Source: CANLBN01 sp034111645
GTDB taxonomy: Bacteria > Pseudomonadota > Gammaproteobacteria > Pseudomonadales > Cellvibrionaceae
Assembly: GCA_034111645.1 (NCBI GenBank)
Contig: JAWUWW010000084.1
Span: forward strand, 1-11,995
Direction of reading: 5' to 3'
Length of the DNA stretch: 11,995 nt
Shown here: positions 9,001 through 11,995 of the stretch, one piece after another
Numbering within the stretch: the first letter of the stretch is position 1
Layout: every line of letters begins with the position of its first letter
The notes under the pieces: model-generated
The model's input: only the letters and a program-made list of their open reading frames with translations
The model's database searches: none
Told to the model about the DNA's origin: nothing
Made by a program: the position numbers and the translations under genes

Positions 9001-9668
9001 TTTACGGTGACAGTGACCTCTGCCGGAGAACCAAGTTCAACCTTTATTGTTGCAGGGGATAGGCTAATGGTGGGGCTTATGTTGGCATACAGATGAACCT
9101 GCCCTGTCGAAGTGAATCTACCGTACGAATATTCCGGGCGGGCTCCCCCATCCGGATATGATGTAGATGTCCAACGTGCAGAATAATTTAATTTGTAAGC
9201 GCCGATTGTATTGTCAAACATTGCGGGCGTTATCTTTAACAGATGTTTATTCGGAGCATCTAAAGAAATGTAAATTCTTTTTTTAACAACGCCACCCAAA
9301 TCACAAATCACCAATTTCACTTCTGTTAGCTGCTTGGTTCTTCGGAAAGCACCCCCCGTTACTGAATATACAACAGGATCACTGGAGAAAAATTGCTCTA
9401 ACTCAAAAGCCGATGGTGAATTGAGTAAGTGCACTGCATCCCTTTCCGACACACTGCTATTAAAATGAGTTTGGGGGTCACATTCACTAGCATAACTGCT
9501 GAAACTTATTAATGATGTTAGGAAAATCAATGGTATTTTGATTAGCTGACTGAGATAGTTGCTTTTACGCTTTTGATCAGAAGTATTGTTATGCATAGCA
9601 GGTGCGCTAATCGTACTTAGCACTAAAAGTATCTTTTTCTTAACTGAAAAACCAAGCTTAAATTTCAT
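1..9668 (-). CDS. Giant exported SpvB/TcB-type YD-repeat (Rhs) protein, 3' end missing
   Basis: One open frame of at least 3,222 codons, still open at the window edge. ATG 9668 is the first start after an in-frame TGA (9690-9692) and has a strong Shine-Dalgarno sequence. Approximate residue order: export region 1-60; Ig-like domains 195-718; Fn3-like 718-815; beta-rich 815-916; PQQ-like propeller 919-1090; two DUF4214-like units 1127-1250; Asp-rich TSP3-like motif 1263-1271; Fn3-like 1287-1377; SpvB signature 1418-1475; seven FG-GAP/VCBS motifs 1717-2088; TcdB-middle-like about 2115-2140; YD repeats about 2437-3065; Rhs core from 3093, cut at residue 3222. In the TcB-TccC/Rhs family the YD repeats form a shell that encloses a C-terminal toxin, usually released by self-cleavage after the core. 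Toxin tip and cleavage site lie outside the window. Many Cys pairs in the N-terminal half suit an extracellular protein. The class is secure; target and toxin activity are unknown. It is the last gene seen in a same-strand cluster, one base after the 537-aa gene. Confidence 0.95.
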   Translation of the reverse strand, partial: MKFKLGFSVKKKILLVLSTISAPAMHNNTSDQKRKSNYLSQLIKIPLIFLTSLISFSSYASECDPQTHFNSSVSERDAVHLLNSPSAFELEQFFSSDPVVYSVTGGAFRRTKQLTEVKLVICDLGGVVKKRIYISLDAPNKHLLKITPAMFDNTIGAYKLNYSARWTSTSYPDGGARPEYSYGRFTSTGQVHLYANISPTISLSPATIKVELGSPAEVTVTVNDASGKLDATPLVGVSTTSTLQSWTVTPQSCSGRTTIKQVCKYRITHPKSLWMLETFTFSANVADKLGLTARATGSVTVEEKNVAPSISVTSDKTTIGVGGNVALTATATDRNLATANKIKSIRWCYSTNGNSDTCTALVKHDTSTSDTCSVAVGGATASCIYTHIFPSAGVYSVWAEVSDGSATPTKSTLILVTVDAPPAVSFSTSDSADFTLNNTVSISATATDTNLTKLQLCYGAKNVAKTTCANEIKACTTSPCAAQLVLDTTIFNASNYDFYALAFDGINTVSQSVARNIFGTYTMAAPTVNGANNLPGTAVQVKGTYFKQGDDTNSVQLIELYDNDSFVSKQATPASPFQFAFTLADVSSHTFKFKLTDNREAVVWSAPFSYTVEVDEPKKAPTVTYLGSVPNTDGDISLSLTTVANASQFKWYEYSSCPTTEQTGMLMGTTGVSGLTLTLNKNYGGNGSYCYCAQATNANGDGPTGLGSACAAVSVAIPDDAPGQTRFSPSLSLSQNQPYELSWINNNLGDITFRLDRKLGQPGSSNVWQQLHSGNKVPILISPTSRGDVSYRVVACNRDNTCGSGQIITVNHQAPYLHSARYVAPTAGQPAEILFEGLGMQGLSTAKVQIRNSAETFTYPVYQAAGDGSTRFRLRPDPQLITGFENGGLRLRVSTRLGYATIEFNDSGSSDRAYIDLIEASPTVSAQGVVYVSSGQSIHALQNGNNLNGWPFSLPAGTPAEVKITAAPTLDKDVNANDVVYVGATNRYVYKLDYQTNIVWQTRIRGEVHAKAQLLAEPNPYQNDEIAKILYVGAVANGGNDVSGLYALNADTGAERFMYPLLTGIKQQPQIFTNGDMHVTTEDDQLHIINRQNVGPNALRWQDIDSSLIKANLDNLPNWEIPEDANVPLRSFAGLFYGLLGRSPSRAELTFFAYAYSSGMGTNEITAAFLGSALGLQRFASSQSAAEYVDSLFNYLFPSEPNKTTAGGLTRAQWVNELLAGTPRSEVAYNLIQTEEYFAYSANVIALSTRVFYDHCDCNENTDSDYDGATDAIEIELGFNPLDPRDLLFNEPLLSATAPLMGDFSLAWQAIVPPNSALPVFYHVTESINGQPAVVLAGNHSEIQYNLINARGNYQYRVKACIHAQICSQWSNEVTVAVGDSMVEAPLQPEAAPDTVAEFTAPLEDEITNSATFGVTAGQFRVNESGAATYSLPFSLPSGIAGVQPELGLAYSSQAGEGIAGVGWNLQGISAISRCGSSKLLDGYNKPVSFDETDHFCLDGQRLLLSSGIQGLAASTYVTEVDSQRVITYKSDDSFTIEGKDKSLVVYGATANGRQTLTVNAESVTHAWLLSQSQDNLRQTSNQIDYTYVEQDGGQEKLLAEVTYSGNRLKFNYDITGRVKGSGFIKGNRQAQRASLDGLDIYSHQDILIRRYSFGLETNDIGQRELTRIQECGVGACKKAVTFDYRPVFTQDDNDLSSREFVATTAGEYLRHAMVLDTNNDGLSELVTLTQTTNTAAKLCIGSLEAAETSCRAFSVFDDLQHNVRLVPTDPDGDGLINFLVNTDNDRPDGRWIQLDILSNGELSYQHAPPLTGDTSMGVNIKPMDFNGDGYNDLVETNQAKNADNATIFVRIWSNTDQSYMAPVSVKLANSFLLKPQISAGWQSADVNQDGLSDILVWGENEENLYLFTADPNVHTSTDPTCERRMGGSACNSSHYSANLYDTIEVKGKHASPLDFNSDGLTDMVVYNTDSKLWQYHLNTGNGFVKGTDFTNNTDLSSSIPPMVVDVDGDNRLELVFHDTTDNKWYRYEWTHLESADLAVSGGFTRVAEALSDWTFSPPTDDPTDQSFDHTKVEYGLFADVDNDGLLDFLYKQHRKDRAAQSLALYHGGSRQKYPGLLQSVTTGTGLTTRIEYDSMASPALYTAGQGLPTGMLQQDAVFRVLNIAGAGALVKSVASDVPIENGTDELKVNYHYQGARAQFARGNLGFESITTTTTKDFIPFTTTTTYSQVFPLMGMPLKTLQEASGTVISSAENRYFTQSTVLEGGYTSYQVYQQESRDCQANISSLNGLVVTASSYACQQVITVQDEFANALSIQTGHYDSSDAIAFVSMADAFSATLKANSLKTSTSNNEYGETHEEKRYGRLSSATVTHARGLLSETRTSEFSYYENGMLKQEIVEPTGNCNTKLITDHLYNNYGNRKQTTVHNDISCPEPVSRISIIEYDSEGRYVSKTTANDIITSQVLSRNALGQATKVLNPDGVESTLVFDAFGAEVARYSPSGAQGTKLNKACDDAGSNCHTMVVTTANGVELAKEYVDKAGQVYQQSSRDVLGNWHSKTQAYDKYGRVISALEPGLLPINSYYDALDRLTSTVDDNTGLTATQSITGRQLTSTITGNIPGDVQVKSTIYNALGEQYQVTDELNNTLTYTYDVFGALDTVHSSADERVLSDIDYDKLGRKTSMQDEDRGDWTYQYDALGQLIQQTDARGVVTDIDYDDVGRKVQQTITGTAGIASEDMFWIYGTGPLKHRLLREHTGNWRRHFYYDNLGRGVATLTDLDGTTNCASKAAFDTVNNDLRMLDDTLADPIASRCVIRQSFFDEYGRVFQQFDDYRRHMDGTFVEARGVRQHYQNNQVLKQQEAREGTAGRIYHEIVSINADGLLTGYNKGNQAMSLGYDSAKRLTGLSSGNHIQYDLYSYDSMSNLASRHLAALDLQSFTYDQLNRVTHVNADQLYQYANNGNLTEKEGWTLGYLGSNKPLHAAVSRAKGNVTETYGYDANGNQTWGKKNGAAWRTLTYSGRNKATAITVGNSTTSFSYDANNQRFKRTDSQGTIFYVGNLELTIKDTGSTGGSVQETYVKRYLGDAMQTYYANGNAMLRWLYKDHLGSIIAITNDSGKLVKRFSYDVFGQQTEIVPTELERQLHYESTLVSLLTLAEVSPSTRGYTGHEPVDFDGDKRIVHMNGRMYDAALGRMLQADPVVQAPSNLQNYNAYSYVLNNPLNMTD
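3..390 (-). other. Rhs-associated core domain, truncated by the window edge
   Basis: Residues about 3093-3222. YKDHLGS (3099-3105) is followed by a YD unit (FSYDVFGQQTE), then GYTGHEP, then GRMYDAALGRMLQADP (3181-3196) and NAYSYVLNNPLNMTD at the edge. This is the standard end of the Rhs/TccC shell. In the family the next residues are usually P-x-G, then the self-cleavage region and a variable toxin domain; none of that is in the window. Confidence 0.95.
470..2363 (-). repeat. YD-repeat (Rhs repeat) array of the giant protein
   Basis: More than a dozen degenerate YD repeats (tyrosine-aspartate, then about G-R/N-x, then a strand) run from about residue 2437 to 3065. Clear examples are IIEYDSEGRYV, YYDALDRLTSTVDD, YDVFGALDTV, DIDYDKLGRKTS, YQYDALGQLIQQTDARG, DIDYDDVGRKVQQ, FYYDNLGRGVATLTD, FFDEYGRVFQQ, YGYDANGNQTW and FSYDANNQRFKR. 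YD repeats wind into the spiral beta-sheet shell of TcB-TccC and Rhs proteins. The repeats are diverged at DNA level, with no recent tandem duplication visible. Confidence 0.93.
3405..4520 (-). repeat. Seven FG-GAP/VCBS-type calcium motifs in the giant protein
   Basis: Seven copies of a D-x-(D/N)-x-D-(G/N)-x-x-(D/E/N) loop: DTNNDGLSE (4494-4520), DPDGDGLIN (4335-4361), DFNGDGYND (4170-4196), DVNQDGLSD (3987-4013), DFNSDGLTD (3780-3806), DVDGDNRLE (3627-3653) and DVDNDGLLD (3405-3431). They are 51 to 74 codons apart. Most are followed by a hydrophobic strand such as LVW or MVVY. In integrin-alpha-like and TcB proteins such repeats form blades of a calcium-binding beta-propeller. Confidence 0.9.
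5244..5417 (-). other. SpvB/TcB N-terminal signature inside the giant protein
   Basis: Residues 1418-1475 match the start of the SpvB family region: GQFRVNESGAATYSLP, then IAGVQPELGLAYSSQAGEG, then GVGWNLQGISAISRC. This block marks the beginning of the shell-forming half in TcB-like proteins and in Salmonella SpvB. The SpvB-like region probably continues to about position 4600, where the FG-GAP motifs begin. This is the firmest family assignment in the N-terminal half of the shell region. Confidence 0.93.
5856..5882 (-). other. Thrombospondin-3-like Asp-rich calcium motif in the giant protein
   Basis: Residues 1263-1271 read DSDYDGATD, followed by AIEIELGFNPLDP. This is the common bacterial form of a thrombospondin type 3 calcium loop (D-x-D-x-DG-x-x-D, an acidic helix, then G-x-NPLDP), often used as a rigid calcium-stabilised linker. 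A Cys pair (CDC, about residue 1254) precedes it. It lies between the DUF4214-like units and the second Fn3-like domain. Confidence 0.8.
5915..6290 (-). other. Two DUF4214-like helical units inside the giant protein
   Basis: Residues 1135-1142 (LFYGLLGR) followed by SPSRAEL and later TAAFLGS fit the DUF4214 pattern of Y-x-x-LLGR-x-P, a W/F-containing helix and an AAFL segment. A second, weaker unit begins at residue 1188 (YVDSLFNYLF) and has W-x-NELLAGTPRSEVA followed by NLIQTEEYF. DUF4214 is usually found in large secreted or S-layer-associated proteins. Its function is unknown, and the assignment is by pattern only. Confidence 0.6.
6400..6915 (-). other. PQQ-like propeller segment in the giant protein
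   Basis: Roughly residues 919-1090. Repeated strands of the form VVYVSSGQSIHAL, VVYVGATNRYVYKLD, IVWQTRIRGEVHAKAQL, ILYVGAVANGG and GLYALNADTGAERF match blades of PQQ-like propellers (Y-V-G/S ... Y-x-L-D/N-x-x-TG). No cofactor-binding residues were identified, so a structural or binding role is more likely than an enzyme. A similar segment occurs in the neighbouring 537-aa protein. Confidence 0.7.
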
Positions 9669-9669
9669 A

Positions 9670-11283
9670 TTATTTCCCCTCTTCCTGAGTCAACGACTTG
9701 GTCCATTTAACGTCTAAATTCGCACTTGGGTCAGCTTGCGTTGTCGTTTCAAAACCCAAAAAAGACTTGGCCTGCCTAAAGAGCTGCGAAGTCATACTAG
9801 GAGGGGGGGAAATAGATAACACTATCTCCTCCTGTTTGGCGCTTGAAATCAGGCTATTGCTAAGCTGGTCTGCTACCTGCGAAGTCAATACGACGTCTTC
9901 GCTAGTCAAGGGTACAGTTTTCGCACGTGATTCAGATTGCGTTATCGTTTTAAACCCCAACAAAGACTTTGCCTGATTAAAGAGCTGCGAAGCCATACTA
10001 GGTGAAGAGGGGATAGATAACACAATCACGTTATCGTGCTTGGTACGCAAAATTAGGCTATTTCTGAGAGGATCTGCTACCGGCGAAGTCAATATGGCAT
10101 CTCCGGCAGTCAAAGGTATTCTTCCGTGAGAACGAAAAGTATCCACTGCGAAACTGCTAGCAACCTCATATAGGTTACCGTCTGCATCCACGCTAAACAG
10201 CCTGTCACCAACTAATACTGGTGCCGCGATCATATTGACTAATTTAACTTGAGTCCCGGGCTTATTATCGAAACATTGTAACTGGCTGCCGTCGATACTG
10301 ATGCGGCACAATTGACCAGCACCGTCAGCATCGCTGACAGTAATAAACAGATCGCCAGTTATTCCATCTGGATTGGGTTTAAATAGAGGCTGATTGGCCA
10401 CGAAACCATTAAGAACTTGAGTCCATAATAAATCGCCACCATCGGTAACTCGGGACAACTTATTGTCTTGTTGTGGAACAATGTTCAGCTTGGTGTCATT
10501 ACTTAGCGTTATCGACAACAGCGCGCGTTCAACTGGCAGCATGTGCTCATTTTGAATTCTCACCAGATCTAACAGGGGTTGGGTGTAGGTGTCTTGCTCT
10601 GGTGCGTTGCTAAAATTGGTGGTGATTGACGTCGGAGAAACAATCAAACTTTGGCTATAAGACTGGCCGAAGCTTGTTGTTGTAAGGGTAAACTGAGTGA
10701 GCTGACTTACTCTGAAGGTTTGTTGTCCCTGCCCTACATATGTAGCGTAGTTATGCCCCCTATCACTGCGTATATTAACTTCAACTGCCGCAGAAACATC
10801 CCAAGACAGAGCAACATTTTGGCCTGATTGAACCGCATCAGAAGATTTACTGAATCGGTTAATCATTAATTCACCGCTAATAACGTTGTTCACTGCACGC
10901 CAGTCTGAGCAACCATATTGATCACAGGCGCTTACTCGAAAAGTAGACCCATAACTAATGGGTACTTGATACGCAGTAGTCAGAATATTGTCCGATACTA
11001 ATATCCAATTACCGTTGACTAAATACTCAAGTTTAAAACGAGTTGCGTCATCGCCCCTCCACTCAAGCAAATAGTCAGCACCGTCGGCTTTAATAGATAA
11101 TGAAGGAGGGACTAAAGGCTGTCTCTCAATGGGAATAAATATTGTTATGTCACCGACTGCAATAGGCGCATAAGCCTGTTCGAATGTTTCTCCAAGCGTA
11201 TTGAAACTAATAAGAAACAAGAAAGTGGAACATATAGCTTTAATATTCCATGGCCTGTTAACAACGGTAGATAAAAACTTCAT
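9670..11283 (-). CDS. Exported 537-aa Fn3/Ig-like protein with PQQ-like propeller segment; putative partner of the giant YD-repeat protein
   Basis: I do not recognise a named family for the whole protein. Residues 1-31 look like a signal peptide (basic start, hydrophobic FLFLISF, likely cleavage near 31). Residues 58-135 look like an Fn3 domain ending in FRVSAC-x4-CSDW (C120, C125). Residues 140-215 look like a second Ig-like domain (SGQNVALSW). Residues 235-375 resemble PQQ-like propeller blades (GGDLLWTQV, GDRLFSVDADGNLYEV). Residues 389-522 are two diverged copies of a 67-residue unit, and a short tail ends in EEGK. ATG 11283 is the only ATG after an in-frame TAA at 11308-11310; AGGGA sits 11 bases upstream. 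The stop is one base from the giant gene's ATG, and that gene's ribosome binding site lies inside this gene's last codons, so the two are probably translationally coupled. Periplasmic or surface location is inferred. It may be an accessory, anchor or chaperone for the YD-repeat protein; no catalytic motif was seen. Confidence 0.88.
   Translation of the reverse strand: MKFLSTVVNRPWNIKAICSTFLFLISFNTLGETFEQAYAPIAVGDITIFIPIERQPLVPPSLSIKADGADYLLEWRGDDATRFKLEYLVNGNWILVSDNILTTAYQVPISYGSTFRVSACDQYGCSDWRAVNNVISGELMINRFSKSSDAVQSGQNVALSWDVSAAVEVNIRSDRGHNYATYVGQGQQTFRVSQLTQFTLTTTSFGQSYSQSLIVSPTSITTNFSNAPEQDTYTQPLLDLVRIQNEHMLPVERALLSITLSNDTKLNIVPQQDNKLSRVTDGGDLLWTQVLNGFVANQPLFKPNPDGITGDLFITVSDADGAGQLCRISIDGSQLQCFDNKPGTQVKLVNMIAAPVLVGDRLFSVDADGNLYEVASSFAVDTFRSHGRIPLTAGDAILTSPVADPLRNSLILRTKHDNVIVLSIPSSPSMASQLFNQAKSLLGFKTITQSESRAKTVPLTSEDVVLTSQVADQLSNSLISSAKQEEIVLSISPPPSMTSQLFRQAKSFLGFETTTQADPSANLDVKWTKSLTQEEGK
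9676..9686 (-). promoter_or_regulatory. Ribosome binding site of the giant gene, inside the end of the 537-aa gene
   Basis: On the minus strand AGGAAGAGGGG stands 7 bases before ATG 9668. It overlaps the last codons of the 537-aa gene, whose TAA is separated from this ATG by a single T. This decides the start over the internal ATG at 9596, which has no good ribosome binding site, and suggests translational coupling. Confidence 0.8.
9718..10119 (-). repeat. Tandem duplication of a 67-68 residue unit in the 537-aa gene
   Basis: Copy 1 is at 9919-10119 (residues 389-455) and copy 2 at 9718-9915 (residues 457-522). Matching segments are IPLTAGDAILTS / VPLTSEDVVLTS, IVLSIPSSPSMASQLF / IVLSISPPPSMTSQLF and QAKSLLGFKTITQ / QAKSFLGFETTTQ. 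One codon is missing in copy 2, before its IVLSI. The DNA is also clearly alike: plus-strand agagctgcgaag-t/c-catactagg occurs in both. The two copies differ at many third positions, so the duplication is not very recent. Confidence 0.9.
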
Positions 11284-11459
11284 ATAAAACTTAGTCCCTA
11301 AAATTTTTTAACTTATATCTCGCCGATTTTGAGCCCAGCAAGGGTAAAACCATATATTGGAAATGCAGCATCCCCGGCACTATGGCAACATAAATTTAAC
11401 GAATAATTTTAACCATCAATCATCTCATTACTGGTAATTCGGTCTGCAGATTGGCTTTA
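11284..11459 (-). other. Gap between the 81-aa and 537-aa genes, no clear gene
   Basis: This 176-bp gap contains stop codons in all minus frames and no strong hairpin with a T-run, so read-through transcription from the 81-aa gene remains possible. A 26-codon frame (11291-11371) ends 7 bases before the 537-aa gene's ATG but has no proper ribosome binding site. AGGGA at 11 bases before ATG 11283 is the likely, rather weak, ribosome binding site of the 537-aa gene. Confidence 0.5.
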
Positions 11460-11705
11460 TTACCCGCCATACTGACCGTATTCATTTACTTGGCGAAAAT
11501 AATAAGCCTGAGTTGACGAGGAAGCACCAAACTGATTCCCAACGGAGGTGTTGGAATTAAGACGAGTGGAATGGATATTTTCCGTTGAAGGTAAAGGTAC
11601 AAAAGGAGTGGTATCACTAACAAAAAAAAGGAGCGATGTTGATGCCTTTATCCCCAAGAATGCAAATATTGAGGTAAATAAAAACTTACTGGCTACAACA
11701 CGCAC
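11460..11705 (-). CDS. Small exported or membrane-anchored protein, 81 aa, unknown function
   Basis: The frame begins at GTG 11705 and ends at TAA 11460-11462. There is no in-frame ATG, and an in-frame TAA lies at 11718-11720, so GTG is the best start. It is preceded by GAAGGTAAGGA with about 9 bases between AAGGA and the GTG. The product has a hydrophobic N-terminus (KFLFTSIFAFLGIKA, about residues 7-21) like a signal peptide, then a second short hydrophobic stretch (LLFFV). The rest is rich in Ser, Thr, Asn and Gln and ends in an aromatic, Gly-rich tail (NEYGQYGG). No Cys or known domain is visible. It lies 176 bp upstream of the 537-aa gene on the same strand and may be the first gene of the cluster. 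It could be a small surface peptide or a chance open frame; the ribosome binding site and export signal together favour a real gene. Confidence 0.55.
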   Translation of the reverse strand: MRVVASKFLFTSIFAFLGIKASTSLLFFVSDTTPFVPLPSTENIHSTRLNSNTSVGNQFGASSSTQAYYFRQVNEYGQYGG

Positions 11706-11714
11706 AATGATAAT

Positions 11715-11725
11715 TCCTTACCTTC
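11715..11725 (-). promoter_or_regulatory. Ribosome binding site supporting the GTG start of the 81-aa gene
   Basis: On the minus strand GAAGGTAAGGA lies 9 bases before GTG 11705. An in-frame TAA overlaps it (11718-11720), so translation cannot start further upstream in this frame. Confidence 0.55.
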
Positions 11726-11772
11726 AAAATATAAAAATAGGCTCAATATGCATAATAATATCTCCCATTGAG

Positions 11773-11802
11773 AATAAACTTTCCACTTTTTTTGAGTTTA
11801 TT
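11773..11802. promoter_or_regulatory. Perfect 8-bp AT-rich inverted repeat in the cluster's upstream region
   Basis: AATAAACT (11773-11780) and AGTTTATT (11795-11802) form a perfect inverted repeat with a 14-base spacer. It lies about 70 bp before the GTG of the 81-aa gene. It could be an operator for a dimeric regulator. On the plus strand a run of T follows, so a weak terminator is another reading, but the stem is very AT-rich and no plus-strand gene precedes it. In such AT-rich DNA it may be chance. Confidence 0.3.
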
Positions 11803-11862
11803 TTTACACCAATAAAAATTTATCCATAAAATCAGTTAGATATGAGTATTTTTTGTAACTGC

Positions 11863-11995
11863 TCATAAAGTGGTGACAGGGCTTGTTCCAGTTAACCTGT
11901 CGCTCAGTATGACTGGCAACGGGGGAATTAGCTTATCGTGATGGCGATCAAACAAATATTGCCAGAAGGATAGGCCTAATTTTCGGCAGGTTTTC
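11863..11995 (-). CDS. C-terminal end of a gene entering from outside, probably a transposase
   Basis: Reading inward from the right edge, the frame starting at 11994 stays open for 43 codons and ends at TGA 11863-11865. The peptide begins KTCRKLGLSFWQYLFDR and continues with KLIPPLPVIL. This pattern (Cys-Arg-Lys, SFW-x-YL, then IPPLP) resembles C-terminal tails I associate with bacterial insertion-sequence transposases, but I cannot name the family with certainty. Being only the last 43 residues, it shows no catalytic residues. It is on the same strand as the cluster, so an insertion sequence may end just upstream of the small gene. No terminal inverted repeat or target duplication could be identified with one end missing. 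Confidence 0.5.
   Translation of the reverse strand, partial: KTCRKLGLSFWQYLFDRHHDKLIPPLPVILSDRLTGTSPVTTL

Larger units (their letters stand above)
11706..11862 (-). other. AT-rich intergenic region, probable promoter zone of the cluster
   Basis: This 157-bp stretch separates the incoming transposase-like gene from the 81-aa gene. It is strongly AT-rich and holds the 8-bp inverted repeat. A TATATT lies shortly before the ribosome binding site of the 81-aa gene, but I found no good -35 box at the right distance, so I do not call a specific promoter. No convincing terminator follows the transposase-like stop codon. Confidence 0.4.

Noticed and set aside
8641..9096. Plus-strand open frame of 151 codons, rich in Val, Ala and Thr
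   Set aside because: It is antisense to the first Ig-like domains of the giant protein; its composition is what the complement of Thr/Ser/Val-rich Ig domains gives.
9698..9976. Plus-strand open frame of 92 codons with an apparent internal repeat
   Set aside because: The repeat is the antisense image of the tandem duplication in the 537-aa gene.
11291..11371. A 26-codon minus-strand frame ending 7 bases before the 537-aa gene, a possible leader peptide
   Set aside because: Its ATG has only CCGGGG directly touching it, with no spacing, and the peptide has no attenuator-like codon run or hairpin.
11548..11829. Plus-strand open frame of 93 codons overlapping the 81-aa gene and the AT-rich region
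   Set aside because: No good ribosome binding site or recognisable product; the Ile- and Lys-rich tail simply reflects AT-rich intergenic DNA. The minus-strand alternative has a better start and an export signal.
11875..11901. Short inverted repeat GACAGG...CCTGTC
   Set aside because: A 6-bp stem with a 15-base loop inside the transposase-like reading frame and no T-run; likely chance, although it could be part of an element end.

Overview
The window is almost filled by one very large reading frame on the minus strand. It runs without a stop from an ATG at 9668 to the first base of the window: at least 3,222 codons, with the 3' end missing. It encodes an exported YD-repeat/Rhs protein of the SpvB/TcB (TcdB-TccC-like) type, built to carry a C-terminal toxin domain that lies outside the window. 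I translated it by hand, checked the frame at several well-spaced points (about positions 3, 2400, 4320, 6000, 7140 and 8400) and found no break.

Layout, read along the minus strand from high to low coordinates. 11995-11863: the last 43 codons of a gene that enters from outside, probably a transposase. 11862-11706: AT-rich intergenic DNA with an 8-bp inverted repeat, the likely promoter zone. 11705-11460: a small GTG-start gene for an exported or membrane peptide. 11459-11284: a gap with nothing convincing. 11283-9670: a 537-aa exported protein with an Fn3-like domain, an Ig-like domain, a PQQ-like propeller segment and a C-terminal tandem duplication. 9668-1: the giant protein, starting one base after the previous stop codon. 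Every supported gene is on the minus strand; the open frames on the plus strand are antisense shadows.

The giant protein reads, in order: a long N-terminal export region with two hydrophobic segments, about five Ig-like domains, an Fn3-like domain, one more beta-sandwich-like stretch, a PQQ-like propeller, a pair of DUF4214-like helical repeats, a thrombospondin-3-like Asp-rich calcium motif, a second Fn3-like domain, the SpvB signature, seven FG-GAP/VCBS calcium motifs, a TcdB-middle-like segment, more than a dozen YD repeats, and the start of the Rhs-associated core. In known TcB-TccC and Rhs proteins the YD repeats form a hollow shell around a C-terminal toxin. Here a large adhesive and extracellular N-terminal half is fused in front of that shell. 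The 537-aa gene is almost certainly co-translated with it and shares its Fn3 motif and propeller style, so it is the best candidate for a dedicated partner. That partnership is inference.

The organism looks like a Gram-negative proteobacterium of moderate GC, perhaps a marine gammaproteobacterium (Alteromonadales/Cellvibrionales-like). This rests on the domain mix and exported-protein style and is only a guess. The toxin tip and any immunity gene would lie beyond position 1 and cannot be assessed.
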